From Amoebophrya sp. AT5.2 (lineage: Eukaryota > Sar > Dinophyceae > Syndiniales > Amoebophryaceae), in contig RXOD01005878.1 in the NCBI GenBank assembly GCA_005223375.1, forward strand, positions 1 through 12,155: DNA of 12,155 nucleotides, read 5' to 3'. The position numbers were made by a program, and so were the translations under genes. How positions within the stretch are numbered: position 1 is the stretch's first letter; the number at the start of each line of letters is the position of its first letter. The notes below the pieces were generated by a model, which was not told the DNA's origin, ran no database searches, and saw only the letters and a list, made by a program, of their open reading frames with translations. Shown one piece after another: positions 7,439-12,155 of the stretch.

Positions 7439-7770
7439 CTCCAGGAGGAGGTGTGCTAACGCAAGGCAGGCTAAGTCTTTGTCTTCGGCCTGTGACTACG
7501 CAGTACGCACTAGCACCTAGTAGCGGCGGACGGGGACGTGCCGGAGCTGCAGCTGGAGGACTACCACTACAACTGCGACACGGACACGTCACATTCTGCG
7601 CCTACATCCGTCTGTTTCAACATCTTGTTTTTGGATGTGTTGTCTCCTCTGTGTACAACCGGCGTATCTCTGGATCGCGGCCTGTCGGTTCCGCGCGGAC
7701 TGGAGTCCGAGTCCGACTTGGAGGTCGGAGCTGGGAGTTGGGCTTGTCCGCTTCCGCGCCCGCGGTTTCA

Positions 7771-7782
7771 GTTTTTATAAAG
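7771..7782 (-). promoter_or_regulatory. TATA-like box CTTTATAAAAAC
   Basis: Minus strand CTTTATAAAAAC, about 330 bp upstream of the ATG proposed at 7438 and the only strong TATA match in this gap. A second CTTTATAA sits at 11506-11513 upstream of another proposed gene. Confidence 0.35.
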
Positions 7783-7808
7783 TTAGTTGTAGCAGGCGAT
7801 GGCGAATG

Positions 7809-7815
7809 CTTCTAG
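7809..7815 (-). promoter_or_regulatory. CTAGAAG core motif
   Basis: Minus strand CTAGAAGCA inside the palindrome CTTCTAGAAG (7809-7818), 41 bp beyond the stop at 7856 and upstream of the TATA-like box. It belongs to the recurrent motif seen at 1432, 4795 and 4930. Confidence 0.3.
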
Positions 7816-7855
7816 AAGACCGCGTACATGTACATCTTTTGCATTTGAATGATGG

Positions 7856-10504
7856 TCACTGAATACCGGCTGATCTCGCAGCATAGCCAAACAGTTCGTC
7901 GCGCAAACCGCGCACAAGCCAGCGGTGGTCTCGTTCGATCTGCCGCAGCCTCGTTTCTGCTAGCACCCTGGTTCGCAGGATCACCGCGCGGTCCTCGAGC
8001 AGGTATACCAGCGAGTTTTGGTGGATCCAGAATGCGTGCAGCGCGTGGGCCAGTGCCACAGTCTGGTTCTGCTGCGCGGAGGGAGCCGCAGCGGCGGCGC
8101 GGCCGCCCATCAACAACGCGCGACGCTGGGCCTCCTGCTCCCGCTGCTCTCCCACCTGCGTGCCCATCTCGTTTTCGTGCACCATGTACCGCCGCACTAG
8201 ATCGGGTAGGTAGGGGAGCTGGGCGGAGACGGCGCGCAGCACTGAGATTAAGTCTGCGACTCCGTGCACCAACACCTCGTTTTTCCGCGCGAGCTGACCC
8301 AGCAGGGAGTCGCGCTCCATGTTGGCGTAGTCGTTGTCAGGCAGCATGTCGCCGTGGGGGCCCTGGTGCCGAGGAATCACCGGACGAAACATGTTCGGGG
8401 GCAGAGGGTTCTCCTCCCTCTGCTGGCGGTAAACGGCGGATTTTGGATAGAAAAGGAAGGGCGCTGCGGCTGTTGTTGTAGTCCGGGCGGGAACAGGAGC
8501 AGGCTCCTGCGTGGTCCCCTGCTCGCAGCTGGTGATGGACGAGTTTTTGCTGCTCCTGGTCGTATTGCGGGGGACCGCAGTATCCTGCTTCTGCTCCTGC
8601 CACGTCTCGCCCGGCGCAACGGTGTGGAAGGCGCCGAGAAGAGCCCCGCCACCGCGATCCCGGTAGAAAGTTTTCCGGAAGCGTCGCGAGCTTCGTGTTT
8701 CCTGTTCGTGCTTTTCCTTCGCATCTCGTACCGGCAGATTGTTACCAGTACCGGTCTCGGCGCCGTGAAGAATCTTGTCGAAAAAGTCCTTCGTCAAGCA
8801 CGCAGAATGACGAGAGCCCGGCGTTGATGGTTCCCGAGAAGTGCCATCCGTACCATCGTCATCACGTTCATCGTTCTGGCCAGCGCCGGCGGTGGCGAAC
8901 TGGCCGTGTGCTTGTTGCGCAGACCCTCCAGGTGGTGGTGGATCTTCTTTCTCCGGGTAGAAATATTTCCTCAGACTCGGCATCAACAGATGCAGAGATG
9001 ACGCTCCTCCTGAATAAAATTCGCGCGGCAACACATTCACGTCCCGATCTTGGTCTTGCCTTTGGCGGCCATCAGGCAGGAACGCAGTAGAGGAGTCTTC
9101 GGAGCGCGATTCGCGATTTTCTTTTCTGCTTCTCTTTTCCTTCCCTTCTGTTTTTTCCTTCTCACGCGCTCGCTTCTTCTTCCTGAATGAAGTAGAAGAA
9201 GACGAGATGTCCGACTTTTTAAGCATCAACGCTGCTGCACTGCCGCCCAGTCGTGCTGCTGCTGCGGATAGAACGGCGTCTGCTGGCTCCCCAGGCACAT
9301 GCAAATCAAGCAGCGTCGGTGACGCTGCCGATTTTCTCCGTTCGCGCCCCGCTTCTGTAGACAAGAAGCTGTCCTCGTTATCGTCCTCTTCCTCGTTTAC
9401 GTTTACTTCCTTTAGAGGAGGTACAGGCGGCGCTGCTGCTTTTCTTCTCTTTGACTTCGAAACAGTTGTTGAGCCGCTGGTCGTGTTCGGAGATGCTGCG
9501 GATCTCGATCGACCTCCATGATGAATGAAGGGAATGTGTTCACCTTCACCCTCTCTCTGCTTGTCCTCCCGGTCGTCGTCGTCTGCCGCCCCCTCGTCCA
9601 CAGCTGTAGCAGGGCGGGCGCCCGACCACGACGCTTTCCCCTCCGCCGTTGACGTTTCCTTGCTTGTTTTTCGCCGACGCAGGACGATTTTTTTGCCACC
9701 ACGCGGCAAGAGTTTCTGCCCTACGACGCCAACCTGGTGACGCGGCCGTAGGTCTTGTTTCGACGAATGCTGGACCTCGCTTTCGATTTCTGGTGGTGTT
9801 GCTGTTCGCAGCGAAGATTGTGACTGATGTCGTCCTCCACAAGCACTCCGCACTCCACTCATTTTTCTGCTCCTGTGTCCGCTCGTGCTGGGACCGCTCG
9901 CACTGGAACTACATGAGGGCGTGCTGCCGCTCGAGAAGATCGGCGCGTGGTCCCGATGAAGATGATCGACACGGACATGAACGTGATCGCTGTGTTGATC
10001 TCCACTTTCCAAAGCACCGTCTGGCTCTGTACTATCCCTCGTCTCGAGTCTTGGCGATGCGACGCGTAAGGTTCCATCTTCTCGCAGCGCGCTCCCATCG
10101 ACTAGGTGCGCCTCCTGCCCGCCGCTCCTGCTTCTAAGAACGCCACTTCCGCGGTCCGCGATAATTCCATCCGAAGGTCTAAGAGGCGTTCGAAGCCGTC
10201 CGGGCTGTACAACACTCTGACTCAACGAAGCCGACGAAGTCGAAGCCCTGTGCTGCACTTTCTCATTGCGCTCCCACCAAAAAAGCAATTGCTTCAGATC
10301 CATGTTGTTCAATTTGTTCTTGTTTCCGAACCGCCCCTCAGCGGGGTCCACGATGGCCGCATACTTGTCTTTCCAATACGTGCGCTGAACCGGCGCCGGA
10401 TACACGAAATCCTCGCAATGCACGACTTCGGCTAGCCCGGCAGCCTGTGCGACAGCGTCGGCATCAGGTCCTCCGTTCAAATCGACCATTTTGTCCTGGT
10501 GCAT
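7856..10504 (-). CDS. Large hypothetical, probably nuclear protein (882 residues)
   Basis: Continuous frame from ATG 10504, immediately preceded by an in-frame TAA, to TGA 7856. Met6 (AAAATGGTC) has a better start context and could be used instead. Residues about 25-85 look folded (aromatic EDFVYPAPVQRTYWKDKYAA and LKQLLFWWERNEKV). About 90-540 is low complexity, rich in Ser, Arg, Gly, Asp and Glu, with basic clusters resembling nuclear localisation signals at about 271-282 (KKIVLRRRKTSK), 349-355 and 441-462. An acidic block lies near 370-380. From about 719 to the end the protein is again ordered: helices around LLGQLARKNEVLVHGVADLI and ALHAFWIHQNSLVYLLEDRA, broken by an Ala/Gln linker. No family is recognised. 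Nuclear location and a binding role for the helical end are inference. Other-frame openings in this span are shadows of the GC-rich coding. Confidence 0.88.
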   Translation of the reverse strand: MHQDKMVDLNGGPDADAVAQAAGLAEVVHCEDFVYPAPVQRTYWKDKYAAIVDPAEGRFGNKNKLNNMDLKQLLFWWERNEKVQHRASTSSASLSQSVVQPGRLRTPLRPSDGIIADRGSGVLRSRSGGQEAHLVDGSALREDGTLRVASPRLETRDSTEPDGALESGDQHSDHVHVRVDHLHRDHAPIFSSGSTPSCSSSASGPSTSGHRSRKMSGVRSACGGRHQSQSSLRTATPPEIESEVQHSSKQDLRPRHQVGVVGQKLLPRGGKKIVLRRRKTSKETSTAEGKASWSGARPATAVDEGAADDDDREDKQREGEGEHIPFIHHGGRSRSAASPNTTSGSTTVSKSKRRKAAAPPVPPLKEVNVNEEEDDNEDSFLSTEAGRERRKSAASPTLLDLHVPGEPADAVLSAAAARLGGSAAALMLKKSDISSSSTSFRKKKRAREKEKTEGKEKRSRKENRESRSEDSSTAFLPDGRQRQDQDRDVNVLPREFYSGGASSLHLLMPSLRKYFYPEKEDPPPPGGSAQQAHGQFATAGAGQNDERDDDGTDGTSREPSTPGSRHSACLTKDFFDKILHGAETGTGNNLPVRDAKEKHEQETRSSRRFRKTFYRDRGGGALLGAFHTVAPGETWQEQKQDTAVPRNTTRSSKNSSITSCEQGTTQEPAPVPARTTTTAAAPFLFYPKSAVYRQQREENPLPPNMFRPVIPRHQGPHGDMLPDNDYANMERDSLLGQLARKNEVLVHGVADLISVLRAVSAQLPYLPDLVRRYMVHENEMGTQVGEQREQEAQRRALLMGGRAAAAAPSAQQNQTVALAHALHAFWIHQNSLVYLLEDRAVILRTRVLAETRLRQIERDHRWLVRGLRDELFGYAARSAGIQ

Positions 10505-11013
10505 TTAAGAAGAGCAAAAAAATCACCATAAAAGGAAATCCTAAAAATCCGATGTGATTTTAGAGAAAGCATCACTAACACTTACACTGAGACTGACTTC
10601 TAAGTCTTTTCATCTACGTGTTCTTCGTCTAGTACTTGATGGGTATGGCGGTAGGTATGCAAATTATGATATTCATTGGTGTACGATAACGTTTAGAATT
10701 GGTCGCCCGCGCCGCCGCCCCTTTACCGGGGGCTAGCTCCTCAAATGGTATCTTCTACTTCTACCTAGCTACTTTCTTACACGTGTCGCTTACGATGCTC
10801 CCATGTCGTCGACGCGGACTCGACGCATTGCAACGACCCCTGACCTTCAAGACAGTGGATCCGGACTCAAACATAACTGAAAATGACCACCCTGAGACGG
10901 GACACAAAGGTCTGACCGCCTTGTTAAGCGAACGACGACGTCAATCGATCTTGCATGAACCCCGCACGCGAAGAACCCGAGAGGCACGGCCCGGTGGAGG
11001 TGATCTTCCTATA
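10505..11013. other. Upstream region of the 882-residue protein gene
   Basis: Just before the start at 10504 the minus strand has T-rich blocks (TTTTTTT ending about 16 nt before ATG, and CCTTTTATGG) and a TTTTTAG acceptor-like site near 10545. No CTAGAAG core is present; the nearest form is TTAGAAGT near 10600. From about 10795 the plus strand carries a long open frame described separately. Confidence 0.35.
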
Positions 11014-11481
11014 TTACATAGTAATAGCTCTAGGAGCTGCTACGAAAATCAATGTCAAATGATCTTTGTCCGACCACCACACGACCACCACGCCCGAAAT
11101 ACTTATACGACCCGCAGCACTTTTCAAATCTGCTGCTGCTGCTGCGCACTGATGAAAAATGGAAAAACACAAATACGAACGCAACGAGGAACAGATAGTG
11201 CTTGTGCTTCTAGATCTAGTGCAGAAATCGTTACTTTTGGCGCGAACTCCACGAAGCTGTTCCTTGCGCTTGCCGCTTTGACAGGGAGGTCGTCGCTGTC
11301 GAGCTCGTGCACGTTGACGTTCATTACCTCTCGTTTTCTTGAGGCATACTGTATCTGCATCTCTAGAAATTCCCCGACCTTTCCGATGTTGAATCAATTA
11401 TTGCATGATCCGGAAATCACACCCACACCGAAAAAAAAATCCGTTTGTTCGACGGATCAGAAAGCTGCTGCATGCGCATGA
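10795..11481 (+). CDS. Long open frame, 228 codons, doubtful gene
   Basis: The plus frame is open from a TAA at 10690 through TGA 11479-11481, with a first ATG at 10795. An open run this long is unusual in roughly 50% GC non-coding DNA. The first 60 codons read plausibly (PLTFKTVDPDSNITENDH, then GLTALLSERRRQSILHEPR). The middle is poor (a run of five Cys from CTG/TGC repeats), and the end has an Ala/Leu-rich patch. It overlaps the proposed two-exon minus gene at 11014-11360, and at most one of the two is likely to be real. No family recognised. Confidence 0.22.
   Translation: MLPCRRRGLDALQRPLTFKTVDPDSNITENDHPETGHKGLTALLSERRRQSILHEPRTRRTREARPGGGDLPILHSNSSRSCYENQCQMIFVRPPHDHHARNTYTTRSTFQICCCCCALMKNGKTQIRTQRGTDSACASRSSAEIVTFGANSTKLFLALAALTGRSSLSSSCTLTFITSRFLEAYCICISRNSPTFPMLNQLLHDPEITPTPKKKSVCSTDQKAAACA
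11014..11360 (-). CDS. Proposed two-exon small gene (86 residues)
   Basis: Exon 1 runs 11360-11235 and exon 2 runs 11148-11014 (TAA). They are separated by an 86-nt intron (11149-11234) that starts GTAACG and ends in a strong pyrimidine tract followed by CATCAG. The junction is in phase (after a full codon) and joins two otherwise separate open frames. Exon 1 reads MQIQYASRKREV, then NVNVHELDSDDLPVKAAS, with very GC-rich third positions over 11240-11330. Exon 2 begins with a Cys and five Ala (GCA repeats) and contains SISGVVVVWWSDKDHLTLIF, moderately hydrophobic. The frame stays open about 12 codons above the ATG, so an upstream exon is possible. CTTTATAA lies about 145 bp upstream. No family recognised; a plus-strand frame overlaps. 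Confidence 0.33.
11207..11213 (-). promoter_or_regulatory. CTAGAAG core motif inside the proposed intron
   Basis: Minus strand CTAGAAGCA, overlapping the 10-bp palindrome CTAGATCTAG (11210-11219). It lies within the 86-nt intron proposed at 11149-11234, so here it would not be a promoter element. Confidence 0.25.
11431..11457 (-). terminator. Hairpin followed by a T9 run
   Basis: On the minus strand ATCCGT and ACGGAT pair across a 7-nt loop (11439-11457), and the T-run 11439-11431 follows directly. This is the shape of a bacterial intrinsic terminator. In a eukaryote a T-run of this length would stop RNA polymerase III. Whether any transcript ends here is unknown. Confidence 0.35.
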
Positions 11482-11500
11482 TAGATAAGAATAAGAAAAG

Positions 11501-11513
11501 AGTACTTATAAAG
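11501..11513 (-). promoter_or_regulatory. TATA-like box CTTTATAAGTACT
   Basis: Minus strand CTTTATAAGTACT, about 145 bp upstream of the ATG proposed at 11360 and about 45 bp before the hairpin with T-run. It shares CTTTATAA with the box at 7771-7782. Confidence 0.3.
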
Positions 11514-11714
11514 AAACTCGCTTCCGTTCAGGTTAGTAGCGGTAGGTATCGGATGAACGACGAGTTGCACTTGGAATCGCTCGGTACTACGCATCAACAC
11601 CTTCTTAATTCGAAATAGTTATTTCAGAAAATACAAATTTCGGGCACCACTCAAATAGAAATTGAAAATAAAGTCCTCAGTGAAAGTAGAAGTTACTGTC
11701 TTCAGCCGTATGTA

Positions 11715-12155
11715 TTAGTATTCGTCTTGCTGCGATTTGAGTTGTTCTGCAGCCGAGTCCATTTTCTGCGAGAAGTCCGTGAAGGCCGATTCGTTCAGGC
11801 TCTTCTTGTTCGTTGCGGTGGAGATTCTGCTCGACTTTTCTCGATCTCGGCCTTCCCGCAAATCGGAACCGAACTTGGCGCTGTCGAGCTGAACGCCAGC
11901 TGCTGCTGGCGGTCGAACTCGGATGCCCCGGCTTTGCCACCCAGACCGTGGTCCACAACTTCGCTCTCGTAGTCCTCCAGCGTGTACGAGCCGCGGAGGG
12001 GGTCGAAGATCGCCCGAACGCCGCGCTTCACGGTCACGACCGCGCAGAAGGCGAAGCATGAGGCGAACAGCGATATGAAGAGACCAGATGGTAAGTAGGG
12101 AACTGGTAAGTGTTTCGTGATGGGTCCCCTTGGGTGGCGGACTGCACTAGGTGGC
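11715..12155 (-). CDS. C-terminal part of a membrane protein, frame broken once, 5' end outside window
   Basis: From the right edge one minus frame reads into YLPSGLFISLFASCFAFC, a likely membrane helix, then a cytosolic-looking region (VKRGVRAIFDPLRGSYTLED) with GC-rich third positions as far as about 11900. That frame stops at 11795 after a stretch with poor third positions. The frame one base earlier becomes clearly coding from about 11895 (QLDSAKFGSDLREGRDREKS) to TAA 11715, with GC-rich third positions and a charged, helical end (DFSQKMDSAAEQLKS). One missing base, or a one-base backward shift, between about 11840 and 11905 would link them. No good intron with a pyrimidine tract fits. 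Sequencing error, a recent mutation or programmed frameshifting are all possible. The family is not recognised. Confidence 0.6.

Larger units (their letters stand above)
7439..7855. other. Intergenic and probable 5' UTR region
   Basis: 417 bp between the ATG proposed at 7438 and the stop at 7856. It contains a TATA-like box (7771-7782) and a CTAGAAG core (7809-7815). A minus-strand frame overlapping 7266-7592 reads plausibly around STPPPGDGVEVVLHSF, so a different 5' exon for the gene ending at 6071 cannot be excluded. Confidence 0.4.
11361..11714. other. Intergenic region with hairpin and TATA-like box
   Basis: Between the proposed start at 11360 and the stop of the gene at the right edge. 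It has a hairpin plus T9 on the minus strand (11431-11457), CTTTATAA (11506-11513), and a TACTAAC branch-point-like string near 11530. A 45-codon minus frame with ATG near 11594 is too short to call. Confidence 0.4.

Noticed and set aside
7849..10137. Many plus-strand frames of 60 to 210 codons
   Set aside because: They lie opposite one continuous 882-codon frame and have Arg/Pro/Ser-rich shadow composition.
12086..12112. Minus-strand ACTTACC strings resembling the 5' end of U1 snRNA, or plus-strand GTAAGT donors
   Set aside because: No snRNA structure or Sm site follows, and the stretch reads as protein in the frame leading into the membrane helix.
1..12155. Spliced-leader, tRNA, rRNA, CRISPR, transposase or phage signals
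   Set aside because: I looked for tRNA T-loop strings, the dinoflagellate leader sequence, direct-repeat arrays and terminal inverted repeats by eye and found none convincing; short or diverged copies could be missed.

Overview
The window reads as nuclear DNA of a microbial eukaryote. Five well-supported protein genes all lie on the minus strand, with gaps of about 0.4 to 1.3 kb. Their proteins have long low-complexity runs (Asp/Ser, Glu, Gln/His, Ser/Thr) and GC-rich third positions. There are no Shine-Dalgarno-like sites and no operon-like spacing, and several gaps hold plausible short GT-AG introns. One-way gene order with this composition fits an alveolate (for example a dinoflagellate or syndinian) or another protist. 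This is inference: no organelle, rRNA, tRNA or spliced-leader marker was found, so the lineage stays open.

Layout, left to right: (1) 1-1372, minus, 3' end off the window: a protein with an acidic, Ser/Thr-rich N-terminal half and an unrecognised globular C-terminal half. (2) 1854-3350, minus: a secreted or vesicle-targeted Gln/His-rich protein with a signal peptide. (3) 4131-4754, minus: a BSD-domain protein with an N-myristoylation motif, the only confident family assignment here. (4) 5245-5823, plus: a proposed two-exon gene for a small membrane protein, divergent from the BSD gene. (5) 6071-about 7438, minus: a helical protein with a very acidic Asp/Ser tail, whose start seems to need a 51-nt intron. 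(6) 7856-10504, minus: an 882-residue, probably nuclear protein with basic clusters and a conserved-looking helical C-terminus. (7) 10505-11714: a gap holding either a two-exon minus-strand gene (11014-11360) or a long plus-strand frame (10795-11481). (8) 11715-12155, minus, 5' end off the window: the end of a membrane protein whose frame changes once.

The most interesting signals lie between the genes. A motif, CGCTAGAAGYA on the minus strand (core CTAGAAG), recurs in the gaps in one orientation and sits 40 to 65 bp before two of the starts. Two phase-compatible introns turn unexplained open frames into complete genes. There is also a hairpin followed by a T-run, and a 16-bp perfect palindrome. 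The genes show no shared pathway that I can recognise, and I see no mobile element, CRISPR array or defence system.
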